Origin: Shimwellia blattae DSM 4481 = NBRC 105725
Lineage (GTDB): Bacteria; Pseudomonadota; Gammaproteobacteria; Enterobacterales; Enterobacteriaceae
NCBI RefSeq assembly: GCF_000262305.1
Contig: NC_017910.1
Span: 1,550,001 to 1,614,000, forward strand
Length of the DNA stretch: 64,000 bases
Direction: 5' to 3'
The translations under genes and the position numbers were made by a program. The notes under the pieces were generated by a model. The model searched no databases. It saw only the letters and a program-made list of their open reading frames with translations, and was not told where the DNA came from. Below are positions 34,054 through 42,827 of the stretch, piece by piece (the first letter of the stretch is position 1; every line of letters begins with the position of its first letter).

Positions 34054-35180
34054 GGATGTAACTCGCGACTGGGTTGTTGCTCGCTCCCGGCGTTACGCAG
34101 TACGGCCACCTTCCAGGTTACGCCTTCCTGCATCACGATAGGGGAACAGTGAATATTATAGGGCCGGGGCTGGCCGCTGAGATCGGGCAGCAGCAGGCTG
34201 TGCCAGGCCCGCTCCGGCAGTGATTCGCTCAGCAACCGGCTGGCAATTCCGGCCCCCCGGGTGATGCCAAACTCGCGCTCAAAGGCGGCGTTGCGCCACT
34301 GGGGCTGGCGCTGCTCGTCGATAACCATGACCGCATCGGGGACGGCGTCAAACACCCGGCGCAGGGCGTCGATACGCTGCCGGGCATCGTGCTGGATGCG
34401 CAGCTCCTGGCTCACATCCCGGATGCTGCCCCACATGCGCAGCAGGCGGCCATTCTGGATGCTGGCGCGCACGTCGTTTTCCACATAGGCGGGTGAACCG
34501 TCGTGGCGGCGATCCACGGAGAGGGCGCCATCTACGCAGAAGTCGGTCTCGACCAGGCGGCGGACAAACTCCTCATTGGCCGGGCTGCGCGGCCAGTAGA
34601 GGTGCACCGGCTGCTGGTTAAACACCACATCCGCCGGCATTTCATAGACTTCTGCCATGGTGCGGTTGCACATTCGCCAGCAGGAGCGGTTTTCAAACAC
34701 CTGGCGCACCACTTCATCGGTGGTGGCGGTGATATCCACCGGATCGAACCACTCAATACACCAGTAGGCTACCCTGGCGCTGTACAGCATCTGGCTCATC
34801 ACGTCGTTGGCGTTTTGTAATTCGCGCAGCTGGTTACTGAGCGGGCCCAGGGGGATAAACGCCAGATGGATGCGCGGGGCATCGTTACGCCGCTCCAGCA
34901 GGCCGCAGGCCAGCACCGGGTAGAGGCTGCCGGTGTGCTGGATCAGGGTCAGCTCAAGGTGCGGGAGCTTTTCATCCGCCGGGGGGCAGGCGAACAGGTT
35001 GCGCAACTGGCGGATGGATTCGGCGGTAAACACGCGGGAAATACCGAAGCCGCGCATTTGCGGCGGCGCATAGCCCAGCTGATCGCTCAGGGCGGGGGAG
35101 ACATTGAGCAGCAGCCCATTTTCACTGACAGTACAGCTGTGAATCAGCCCGCGATCGGCCAGGGTTTCAGGAATATGCAT
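34050..35180 (-). CDS. Multi-PAS sensory protein without an output domain
   Basis: A 376-residue protein (ATG at 35180) with three PAS-like segments: about 12-110 (SENGLLLNVSPALSDQLGYAP), 135-270 (ending WGSIRDVSQELRIQ) and 280-370 (DAVPDAVMVIDEQRQPQWRN). No kinase, cyclase or HTH follows. Its stop overlaps the sigma-54 activator start (ATGA), so the two are translationally coupled and may act as a sensor/activator pair, as NifL and NifA do (inference). The start is uncertain: the frame is open to 35438 and no candidate start has a strong ribosome site. Confidence 0.72.
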   Translation of the reverse strand: MHIPETLADRGLIHSCTVSENGLLLNVSPALSDQLGYAPPQMRGFGISRVFTAESIRQLRNLFACPPADEKLPHLELTLIQHTGSLYPVLACGLLERRNDAPRIHLAFIPLGPLSNQLRELQNANDVMSQMLYSARVAYWCIEWFDPVDITATTDEVVRQVFENRSCWRMCNRTMAEVYEMPADVVFNQQPVHLYWPRSPANEEFVRRLVETDFCVDGALSVDRRHDGSPAYVENDVRASIQNGRLLRMWGSIRDVSQELRIQHDARQRIDALRRVFDAVPDAVMVIDEQRQPQWRNAAFEREFGITRGAGIASRLLSESLPERAWHSLLLPDLSGQPRPYNIHCSPIVMQEGVTWKVAVLRNAGSEQQPSRELHP

Positions 35181-35492
35181 AATATGCCCGCGTTGTGATG
35201 GGTGAGAACGAAACGGCCTGCAATACGCCTCTCCTGTGCGCAACAGAGCCAAATCCGGATGCTGCATAATTGCAGCACAGGTCCGTAAATTAACAACGCC
35301 ACCAAAAGCAGGGTTATTGGCCGGCTCCGGCTGCGTCATAGTAAATTGTGATGAATTCCGGTGATTTTTCGGCGAAAAAAGGCGATGGCGCAGGAAATTC
35401 CGCCAACGGCGGATATCAGTAACTGCAACGAAAGTCACATTACAGAATCGTATTATGTGGGGAATATTGCCGCCCGGCCGGGCGGCTTATCC
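35181..35492. other. Upstream region of the PAS/sigma-54 activator genes
   Basis: 312 bases between the regulator pair and the end of shiA. It holds a clean dyad GCTGCA-TAAT-TGCAGC at 35261-35276, which is the second copy of the motif found before the N-demethylase promoter. I see no good sigma-54 box here. An in-frame extension of the PAS protein crosses it but lacks start signals. Confidence 0.5.
35261..35276. promoter_or_regulatory. Perfect dyad upstream of the regulator pair
   Basis: GCTGCA and TGCAGC separated by TAAT, about 81 bases before the PAS-protein ATG. Its right 13 bases recur at 32534-32546, suggesting the site of the sigma-54 activator and autoregulation. Confidence 0.45.
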
Positions 35493-36818
35493 TTACCGGG
35501 AGCCCGGTGTGGGGGTTTTCATCACCATGGCGGTCACGGCCGAGATTAGACAGCCACACAGCAGATAGACCGCCACCGAGTGCCAGGCGCCGCCGGAGAA
35601 TGTCACCAGCGCGGCGGCGATAAACGGCGTGAAGCCACCGCCCACCACACTGGCGACCTGATACCCGACCCCGGCGCCGCTGTAGCGGTATCCCGCACCG
35701 AACAGCTCGGTAAACATGGGTTGCTGCACGCACACCACCATATCGTGGGCGATATTGGCCAGCAGCAAAGAGAAGATAACCACCCCGGCCACAGAGCGTG
35801 CTTCCAGCGCCATAAAGAACGGAAAGGCACTGGCCGCGCCCAGCAGGGCCCCGGTAATGTAGACCCGGCGGCGCCCGTAGCGGTCCGCCAGCCAGGCGAA
35901 CAGCGGGATAGTCAGGCAACTTAGCCCGCCGACCAGGAGCCCGATATTCAGAAACAGCTCGCGCGGCAGGCCGAGGTTCTGGGTTGAGTAGTTCAGGGCG
36001 AAGGCGGTGACGATATACATCGTCAGCAGCTCGCACAGGCGCAGGGCGATAATTTTGCCAAAAGCACCCGGATGGCGGATAAGGGCTTCAAACACCGGCA
36101 GGCGCTTTTTCCCCTCGGTGGGCTGCTGCTTGCGGGCGTGTTCAAATTCGGCGGACTCTTCCATGCCGTTGCGGATCCACAGGGCACCCAGCACCAGCAC
36201 GATGCTGAATAAAAACGGCAGTCGCCAGCCCCAGCTCAGGAACTGCGCGTTGGTGGTCAGGCTGCTTATCAGGGAGACCAGACCGGTTGAGAGCAGCAGG
36301 CCGACACCGTAACCCACCTGGACCCCGCTACTGTAAAAGGCTTTTTTACCGGCGGGGGCACTTTCGACCGCCAGCAGCGCCGCACCGCCCCATTCACCAC
36401 CCACTGCAAACCCCTGAAGGGCACGCAGGGTGACCAGTAATGCCGGTGCCCACCAGCCGATGGTGCTAAAAGAGGGCAAAATGCCGATGCAGGCGGTCGC
36501 AAGCCCCATGATCCAGACGGTCATCATCAGCATGCGTTTACGGCCCAGCCGATCCCCAAAGTGGCCGAAAATAATGCCGCCGAGCGGGCGGAACAAAAAG
36601 CCCACCCCGAAGGTGGCAAACGCGGCCAGGGTGCCCATGGCCGGATCGACCCGGGGGAAGAATTCACTGTTAAACACCAGTGCTGCGGTAATGCCATACA
36701 GCAGAAAGTCATACCAGTCGACAACCGCACCGGCGAAGCTGCCCCAGGCGGCCCGGCGGGCGCGGTGATGTGGCGGTGACGGGTTGGCTGAGTCGGTGGT
36801 GGCGAGGCTGGAGTCCAT
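35493..36818 (-). CDS. shiA: ShiA, shikimate:H+ symporter
   Basis: A 441-residue MFS transporter of the metabolite:H+ symporter branch; it imports shikimate and related ring acids. RARRAAWGSFAGAVVDWYDF, FGHFGDRLGRKRML and QQPMFTELFGAGYRYSGAG match E. coli ShiA almost residue for residue. E. coli shiA adjoins amn; here phoX, the PAAR module and a tRNA separate them. The C-terminus is slightly longer. Confidence 0.95.
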   Translation of the reverse strand: MDSSLATTDSANPSPPHHRARRAAWGSFAGAVVDWYDFLLYGITAALVFNSEFFPRVDPAMGTLAAFATFGVGFLFRPLGGIIFGHFGDRLGRKRMLMMTVWIMGLATACIGILPSFSTIGWWAPALLVTLRALQGFAVGGEWGGAALLAVESAPAGKKAFYSSGVQVGYGVGLLLSTGLVSLISSLTTNAQFLSWGWRLPFLFSIVLVLGALWIRNGMEESAEFEHARKQQPTEGKKRLPVFEALIRHPGAFGKIIALRLCELLTMYIVTAFALNYSTQNLGLPRELFLNIGLLVGGLSCLTIPLFAWLADRYGRRRVYITGALLGAASAFPFFMALEARSVAGVVIFSLLLANIAHDMVVCVQQPMFTELFGAGYRYSGAGVGYQVASVVGGGFTPFIAAALVTFSGGAWHSVAVYLLCGCLISAVTAMVMKTPTPGSR

Positions 36819-36854
36819 AATTGTCCTGTTGTGTGCTGAGTTTAGCGTGATGTT

Positions 36855-38069
36855 TTACCGGGAGCCCGGGGGCGATGACGCTTTTTGTTGTTGAACCGGG
36901 GAGATCTTTATCACCAGCAGGGAAAGAAGACAAATAACCGCACCTGAATAGAAGGTGGATGGGGCGCCCCATGTCTCCCACAGCAGGCCCGCACCAAGGC
37001 TTGCAAACAGCAGGGCGATACCGCTTACCAGGTTAAACACCCCGAAGGCGGTGCCGCGCAGGGCGGGCGGGGCCGTGTGTGCCACCATGGCGGCCAGTAG
37101 CCCCTGGGTCATTCCCATATGGATCCCCCACAGACCCACCCCGGCCAGCAGGGTAAGCCAGTGGCCGCTGAGCGCCAGCACCAGATCGGCGGCAATCAGC
37201 ACCACAAGGCCCCACTGCAACAGCTTGCGGTGGTCGACCCGGTCGGAGAGTTTCCCGAACGGGTAGGCACTCAGCCCGTAGACGATATTCATGGCGACCA
37301 TTACCAGCGGAATGGCAAACAGCGGAATATGCATCTGCTGCGCGCGCAGCACGAGGAATGCCTCACTGAATCGGGCAAGGGTAAAAATGGCGCCCAGTGC
37401 CACTACCCACCAGTAGCGGGAGGAGAGCTGGCGCAGATTATCCCGGCGCAGCGGGTTGCTGCGTTTGTGAACGACCGGCGATACGGGCTCTTTCAGGCCA
37501 AATGCGAGCAGGGCGATGGCGATAACCGCAGGGATCACGGCCACCCAGAAAATGGACTGGAAATCGTTGTGCCACAGAAGCATCAGCGCCACGGCAAGCA
37601 GCGGTCCGAGAAACGCGCCGGTGGTATCCAGCGCCTGGCGCAGGCCGTATGCCGCGCCGCGAATCTCTGCCGGGGTGACATCGGCAACCAGTGCATCCCG
37701 CGGGGCTCCGCGGATCCCCTTGCCTATCCGGTCAATCATTCTGGCGCTAAAAATCATGGTGGCAGAGGGGGCCAGGGCAAACAGCGGTTTACTCAGGGCG
37801 CCAAGACCGTAGCCGAGCAGCGCCAGCCCTTTGCGCTTGCCGATATAGTCGCTTATCACACCGGAAAACACTTTCAGGATCAGGGCGGTGGCCTCCGCAA
37901 CGCCTTCAATCAGGCCAATAATCAGCACGCTGGCGCCAAGTGTCGTGGCCATAAACAGAGGCAGCAGGCTGTGGATCATTTCCGATGATATATCCATCAT
38001 CAGGCTGACGACGCCAAGCACCCAGACACCCTTTGGTATCTGTTTTAGGGTGGTAAAACGGGAAAACAT
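36855..38069 (-). CDS. MFS transporter, unknown substrate
   Basis: A 404-residue 12-helix MFS protein. The ATG at 38069 follows AAGGA; an extended start at 38099 would use TTG and lacks a ribosome site. SEMIHSLLPLFMATTLGAS, DRIGKGIRGAPRDALVAD and GLRQALDTTGAFLGPLLA are typical of a group of proton-driven efflux or quinolone-type carriers. It sits 36 bases upstream of shiA on the same strand, so the two may be co-transcribed. Substrate not assignable. Confidence 0.8.
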   Translation of the reverse strand: MFSRFTTLKQIPKGVWVLGVVSLMMDISSEMIHSLLPLFMATTLGASVLIIGLIEGVAEATALILKVFSGVISDYIGKRKGLALLGYGLGALSKPLFALAPSATMIFSARMIDRIGKGIRGAPRDALVADVTPAEIRGAAYGLRQALDTTGAFLGPLLAVALMLLWHNDFQSIFWVAVIPAVIAIALLAFGLKEPVSPVVHKRSNPLRRDNLRQLSSRYWWVVALGAIFTLARFSEAFLVLRAQQMHIPLFAIPLVMVAMNIVYGLSAYPFGKLSDRVDHRKLLQWGLVVLIAADLVLALSGHWLTLLAGVGLWGIHMGMTQGLLAAMVAHTAPPALRGTAFGVFNLVSGIALLFASLGAGLLWETWGAPSTFYSGAVICLLSLLVIKISPVQQQKASSPPGSR

Positions 38070-38221
38070 AAGGCCATCCTTAACACGGTTGTTTGTCAAC
38101 GGGGCTGCCGGGTGGTTTTTTATCCTTATCTGTCACTGGTTTTTCAACGGCGTGCGTATTTATGGCAAGGAGCGACGCCTGTTTAAATATAGCGATAGCG
38201 GGGGTAAGTGACGGGATATTA

Positions 38222-38257
38222 CACCGGCCCGCTCAGGTTTCCGTAAACGGGCCGGTG
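38222..38257. terminator. Long hairpin between phoX and the MFS gene
   Basis: ACCGGCCCG pairs with CGGGCCGGT across an 18-base loop that itself contains CCGTAAACGG. It lies just after the phoX stop; no T run follows on the minus strand. Confidence 0.4.
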
Positions 38258-38273
38258 AAGAGGAGGCCGGGCA

Positions 38274-40247
38274 TCAGCTACCGATGATGCCGCCATCGGA
38301 TTTGGTGATAACCACCGTTGAAGAGCGCGGTCGTCCATCTGGCCTGGCGTCCGGCCAGTTGGAGACCGCACGAGGATTATCCGGATCGGTAATACTGTCG
38401 GCGCTTTCACCCGGGTGCTGGATATTGATAAACAGGGTGCGGTTATCCGGTGTAAAGGCGATACCGGTAATTTCACAGCCGCAGGGCCCGGTCAGAAAAC
38501 GGCGATATTCATTGCTGCCGGGAATGGTCGCGAGCATCTGGTTGTTTCCCATGCCTTCATACGCTTTTTTGTTTATGGTGCTGGAGGAGACGTCGGTCTG
38601 GATCCACAGTACGCCCCGGTTATCGAAAGAGAGCCCGTCCGGGCTGCCGAATGCGGCCCCCTGCATGGAGCCTTTCACGCCGGGATCGTCACTGTCTGTA
38701 CGCCCGGCCAGCACCAGAATGTCCCATGTAAAGTGTTCTGCGGCGGGATCGGCCTGCGCTTCGCGCCAGTGCATGATGTGGCCGAACTGGTTGTGGGCCC
38801 GTGGGTTGGCGGCGTCTGCCGGGGCCCGGCCTTCTTTGCCGCGATCGGTGTTGTTAGTCAGGGTGCAATAAATACTGCCCGGCTTATGGGGATCTACTGC
38901 TATCCACTCAGGACGATCCATTTTGGTTGCGCCAGCTGCATCGGCGGCAAGGCGCGTTTTAATCAGTAAATCCCCCTGACTTTCGAATCCTTTGCTTTCA
39001 TCAAGGCCATTTTCGGCGTAGATAAGCGGCAGCCAGTCGCCGGAGCCGTCTTCGTTGAACCTGGCCACATAGAGTGTCCCTGACTCCAGCAACTGCATAT
39101 TTGCCTGGCGATCGTCGGGGAGATATTTTTTATCAGAAATGAATTTATAGATGTATTCAAATTTCTGATCGTCACCCATATAGACCACCACGCGATTATC
39201 CGCTGCCAGTGTCACGGCGGCGCCTTCATGTTTGAAGCGGCCTAATGCGGTGTGTTTACGCGGTGTGGAGGTCGGATTGTACGGATCTATCTCCACCACC
39301 CACCCGAACCGGTTCGGTTCATTGGGGGTTTTATCAACGTTAAAGCGCGGGTCTACCTCGCTCCAGCGGTAAGATTTATCGCTCTCACTGATGCCGTAAC
39401 GCTTTTCCAGCGCATTGCGCGGTGCTTTTTTAACAAAAATATCGGACCAGTTTTCCTCACAGGTCAGGTATGTTCCCCAGGGGGTATAGCCGTTAGCACA
39501 GTTTTGCATGGTGCCTGACACCCTTTCTCCTTGCGGATCGGCGGCGGTTTTCATTAATGGCTGATGACGTGCCGGACCACTCAGTTCCATTGGGGTGTTA
39601 GCGGTAATACGGCGGGCAAATGCGGACGGGCGCACCACGTGCCAGCCATCGGTGCTTTTTTTCACCTCAATAACGGAGACGCCCATCGCATTCTGCCCTT
39701 TACGGGCTTTATCAAGATCCCAGCTGGCCGTGCCGTCTTTAAACAGCATACCGTTATCAATGTACTCATGGTTTAGTGCCAGAAGGCCATGGGTCGGGTT
39801 ATCAGCACCTTGCGGCAGGCTAAACCAGGCCATCCCGTCATGATGCATACCGGCCTGTACGGCCTGCTCGTCGGTCGTGTTGCTGGCGTCGAATTTAAAT
39901 TCAGGCAGATTATCGCGAATGCCCACGGCATCGCCCCAGCGGTAAAGGGGGCGGGCGATATAACCCCGGGGCACGGTTACGGTGTCTGCGGCAGAGACGG
40001 GAATGCTGGTGAAGCCCAGCGCCACGGCTTGCGCCACTGGTGATGGCTTAGCCACTGCTGCGTGGGCATTTTCCGGCCGGATTAAAAAAGGAAACGCTGC
40101 GCCAGCCCCCGCTATCATTCCCATTTGTAAAAAGTGGCGCCGGGACAAAACGGCATCTACCACGTCAGAAAACACGGGGTTGGTGCTGTGGTTGCTTATC
40201 TCATCGCGGTGCTCTTTTTTAAACACCGGTTTATGTGGTCTGCTCAT
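38274..40247 (-). CDS. PhoX-type alkaline phosphatase, Tat-exported
   Basis: A 657-residue protein of the PhoX/DUF839 family, calcium- and iron-dependent phosphatases that release phosphate from organic esters. The N-terminus has a Tat motif (SRRHFL, 35-40) followed by a hydrophobic stretch. HDGMAWFSLP, LTCEENWSD, GRFKHEGA and HPGESADS are typical, the last two near metal-binding residues. A candidate Pho box lies 58 bases upstream. This family is much less common in enterobacteria than PhoA. Confidence 0.88.
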   Translation of the reverse strand: MSRPHKPVFKKEHRDEISNHSTNPVFSDVVDAVLSRRHFLQMGMIAGAGAAFPFLIRPENAHAAVAKPSPVAQAVALGFTSIPVSAADTVTVPRGYIARPLYRWGDAVGIRDNLPEFKFDASNTTDEQAVQAGMHHDGMAWFSLPQGADNPTHGLLALNHEYIDNGMLFKDGTASWDLDKARKGQNAMGVSVIEVKKSTDGWHVVRPSAFARRITANTPMELSGPARHQPLMKTAADPQGERVSGTMQNCANGYTPWGTYLTCEENWSDIFVKKAPRNALEKRYGISESDKSYRWSEVDPRFNVDKTPNEPNRFGWVVEIDPYNPTSTPRKHTALGRFKHEGAAVTLAADNRVVVYMGDDQKFEYIYKFISDKKYLPDDRQANMQLLESGTLYVARFNEDGSGDWLPLIYAENGLDESKGFESQGDLLIKTRLAADAAGATKMDRPEWIAVDPHKPGSIYCTLTNNTDRGKEGRAPADAANPRAHNQFGHIMHWREAQADPAAEHFTWDILVLAGRTDSDDPGVKGSMQGAAFGSPDGLSFDNRGVLWIQTDVSSSTINKKAYEGMGNNQMLATIPGSNEYRRFLTGPCGCEITGIAFTPDNRTLFINIQHPGESADSITDPDNPRAVSNWPDARPDGRPRSSTVVITKSDGGIIGS

Positions 40248-40304
40248 CGTCTTTCCCTGTTATTTCCATCGAGTTGAGTGGCAATGGAGAGCAGTGTAAG
40301 AAGT

Positions 40305-40326
40305 ATTTGTTACAGATTTATAACGC
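40305..40326 (-). promoter_or_regulatory. Candidate Pho box upstream of phoX
   Basis: Minus strand reads as two 11-base units, GCGTTATAAAT and CTGTAACAAAT, matching 8 and 9 positions of the PhoB unit CTGTCATAAAT. Distance to the phoX ATG (58 bases) is suitable. Confidence 0.45.
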
Positions 40327-40395
40327 AGGAAATTATCTGATCACCGCAGAGATGGGGAAGAGCATGCCGCGACTAATATACTTTATAAACTATGT

Positions 40396-40776
40396 TTAAA
40401 TGGGCAGGACAGATGTTATAATAGTCAGGAAAAATAAAACGATCATTACTAAAAACAAAGTGAACTTAACTTTTAGCCATAATACCATTTCGTTGGGTAA
40501 CTCTTTGATGAAATCATAATGTTCAGAGTCCATATTTCTGACGGGAAAGCTCCCCTTTTTAAATACGAATGGGAAGATGAAATAAAAATCCTTCTGAAAG
40601 GTTAAGAATATCCCACCGGCTTGTGCAAGAATGATTTCTGCTGGTACATAACCGAATTGTTCTTTAAAAGCATCGCATAATAAAAGATGTTGTTTGTTTT
40701 TTAGCACAGAATATCCTATTGCGATAAACCCGAAGAATATACACAATAACGTTAAGATCGCAGACAGGATGCCCAC
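40396..40776 (-). CDS. Small membrane protein, probable immunity protein for the PAAR effector
   Basis: A 126-residue protein with membrane helices at the two ends (about 3-25 and 100-122) and a central soluble part. I recognise no family. Its start codon overlaps the PAAR effector stop by one base, and it is AT-rich like the toxin part of that gene. Small membrane proteins coded directly behind membrane-targeting type VI effectors are usually their immunity proteins, so that role is inferred from position. Confidence 0.6.
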   Translation of the reverse strand: MGILSAILTLLCIFFGFIAIGYSVLKNKQHLLLCDAFKEQFGYVPAEIILAQAGGIFLTFQKDFYFIFPFVFKKGSFPVRNMDSEHYDFIKELPNEMVLWLKVKFTLFLVMIVLFFLTIITSVLPI

Positions 40777-42185
40777 TATTCACCTACCGTTTTATAAATG
40801 AGTTCGCCGAGACTTTCACCTTGATCTGACAGAAATTCACCGCCTAAATAACCTCCACTAGTACCAAGAATTACACCACAAGCTAGTGCACCTGCTCCTG
40901 CTGCTTCTATTGTCAAAGCACCTAATACTACAGTGCATATACCTGTGCCTATCGCACCACCTCCGATGCTTCCAATGATGCTACCAGAAAAACTACCAAC
41001 CTCGGTATATTTCTTTTTGGTGCATTCACCTTCACGACCAACAGAACAAGCCTCGTTTATTTCATTGATTGAATTCAATGCATTAAAACCGATTCCTACA
41101 TAGCCAACATATCGCATAGCCTTAATATACTTAGCTGCCCGCTCTAAGTGGGTCGCATAACCATCGATATCGCTAATGCCCGTTTCATTCCATTTATGCG
41201 TTATCGATTTAGTTGACAGACCAAGTGCACTTTTTAGACTGTTATATTCACCGAGTGCCATGCCTTTATTAAGGAAGCCAACTTTAAGTACACGATCAAG
41301 TTCCCTGAATAGTTGAGTACGTCTTACATAGAACTGCTCACCAATCAAAGCTCCTCTTGTCATGTAAGTATTTTTGTACGTTTCCTGAATTTCTTTCAGG
41401 ATCCTCTCTATATTCTCAAAATATTTTCCGACAGGTTCAGCAGCAAGACCAATTCCTTTATCAGCGATATTGCTGAAGTTGGCTATTGTTGCATAGTGAT
41501 TGTGTAAAAAATTAGCTTCTTTATGTGTAAGCGGTTCTAATGCTGTATCAATACGTTGTTTAGCAGCCTTCATATGCTCGATCTGATCGCTGTCCTGTTT
41601 TTCAGGATCAACAACCAGCAGAATAGAACCAGCTTTGTATTCCTTATCAGCACCGTTAAGAGCACGATAAAGTTCGCGTGTTCCTGCTGGTGGCTCGCTT
41701 TCAAACAACCACGGCTCATAGGCTCTCGTTTCAGCCCCATAGGGAAGAACGCAAAATCCGGCATCCACAGGTTCACGTTTTGCTTCTACCTTCTTTTTAG
41801 CAGCCTGAGCATGTTGTTCAGGCTCTGCAGCTTTTGCAGGTTCAGGAGAAGGGGCAGCAGCGACCAACGGAGCCGCAACAGGAGCAGCTTTGACTGGTTT
41901 GGCATCTTCGAGCCAATAAGAGGCGTTTGGGAGTGAAGGAATAAATCTTGCGTTGCAGGGACATGTACTACGGCTATTCAAAGTACCTGCGGCTGCTACA
42001 CCACGAATCATATAATTGGGTATCCCACCCGCAATATGATAAATTTTGCCGTCTTTACCACACGATACAGAATCACCATTTCTTGCCGTTGCAATCCCTC
42101 CAAAACTGTGATGTGGGGACCCTGAAAGAATGCTGCCGCCGCAAGTTGTCTTGTCGCCAATGCGAAGAAAATAACCCGTTGCCAT
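40776..42185 (-). CDS. PAAR-tipped type VI secretion effector with membrane-active C-terminus
   Basis: A 469-residue protein. Residues 1-95 form a PAAR spike-tip domain (MATGYFLRIGDKTTCGG, AAAGTLNSRSTCPCNARF). A Pro/Ala/Lys-rich linker (about 97-142) follows, then a largely helical domain. The C-terminus has glycine-zipper hydrophobic segments (GSIIGSIGGGAIGTG and AGAGALACGVILGTSGG), suggesting pore formation or membrane insertion. The 3' half is clearly AT-richer than neighbouring core genes, a sign of recent acquisition. No type VI structural genes are in the window, so this is an orphan effector locus. Confidence 0.82.
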   Translation of the reverse strand: MATGYFLRIGDKTTCGGSILSGSPHHSFGGIATARNGDSVSCGKDGKIYHIAGGIPNYMIRGVAAAGTLNSRSTCPCNARFIPSLPNASYWLEDAKPVKAAPVAAPLVAAAPSPEPAKAAEPEQHAQAAKKKVEAKREPVDAGFCVLPYGAETRAYEPWLFESEPPAGTRELYRALNGADKEYKAGSILLVVDPEKQDSDQIEHMKAAKQRIDTALEPLTHKEANFLHNHYATIANFSNIADKGIGLAAEPVGKYFENIERILKEIQETYKNTYMTRGALIGEQFYVRRTQLFRELDRVLKVGFLNKGMALGEYNSLKSALGLSTKSITHKWNETGISDIDGYATHLERAAKYIKAMRYVGYVGIGFNALNSINEINEACSVGREGECTKKKYTEVGSFSGSIIGSIGGGAIGTGICTVVLGALTIEAAGAGALACGVILGTSGGYLGGEFLSDQGESLGELIYKTVGE

Positions 42186-42291
42186 ATGTCTGATCCTTAA
42201 TGAAGTTTATTTGCCGGTTTAGCCCCACCAACAGCCAGCGAAGACACGATCCACTTTTGTTTTTCGATTGAATAAGTACTTACTCCTCATA

Positions 42292-42468
42292 TCAGTAATC
42301 ATTCATCCCCTCAAAAAGGGTCGCATCAAATTTAAGTACTGCTTTATTCGAAACAAGATCAAAATCATCACTAATTGTGAATGATTCAGGAAACTGTACA
42401 CTGCGGTAATGCTCTGAACATAAAACAAGATTTCTGAAATCATCAATTGAAAAGCCAAATACCAGCAT
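42292..42468 (-). pseudogene. Small ORF, probable remnant of a gene of the effector cassette
   Basis: 58 codons (MLVFGFSIDDFRNLVL to FEGMNDY). The same frame stays open for 12 more codons upstream to a TGA, without a start or ribosome site, so it looks like the 3' end of a longer gene. Codon use is AT-rich like the effector and its immunity gene. The acidic, beta-rich composition recalls soluble immunity proteins, but I recognise no family. It may equally be a short intact gene. Confidence 0.35.
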
Positions 42469-42700
42469 GATGCAGTACTCTGGTTTTCGGGTTCTCTTTT
42501 GCTTTCAATCCTGCGGCGAATAGCCAGTTCGTTAACGTTGATGGGATATGAAGATGAAAAAATCTTACTTATGACAGGCGCTGCGTTGGTTTTGTCGGAT
42601 TACCAACATTTTTACCAGCAAACGGGTACGGCTTCGAGTGGTTTTTAGTGAACGAGGTGAACTTAAAGAAGGGGATAACCAACTGATAAAAATGCAGAAA

Positions 42701-42722
42701 GCAGACGTCAGTGAACGTCTGC
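42701..42722 (-). terminator. Terminator of tRNA-Asn copy 2
   Basis: GCAGACGT/ACGTCTGC stem with a six-base loop; T-rich sequence follows on the minus strand, though interrupted. Confidence 0.6.
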
Positions 42723-42733
42723 TTCCCTTAATT

Positions 42734-42809
42734 TGGCTCCTCTGACTGGACTCGAACCAGTGACATACGGATTAACAGTCCGCCGTTCTACCGACTGAAC
42801 TACAGAGGA
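42734..42809 (-). tRNA. tRNA-Asn (GUU), copy 2
   Basis: 76 bases with encoded CCA, identical to copy 1; anticodon GTT. It lies between the PAAR effector cassette and amn. Confidence 0.98.
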
Positions 42810-42827
42810 ATCGTGTGAACGGGGCGA

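Larger units (their letters stand above)
42186..42733. other. AT-rich intergenic region upstream of the PAAR effector
   Basis: 548 bases between the effector and tRNA-Asn copy 2. It contains a 58-codon minus-strand frame (42292-42468) that looks like the tail of an eroded gene, and a terminator for the tRNA at 42701-42722. No promoter for the effector could be singled out. Confidence 0.5.
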
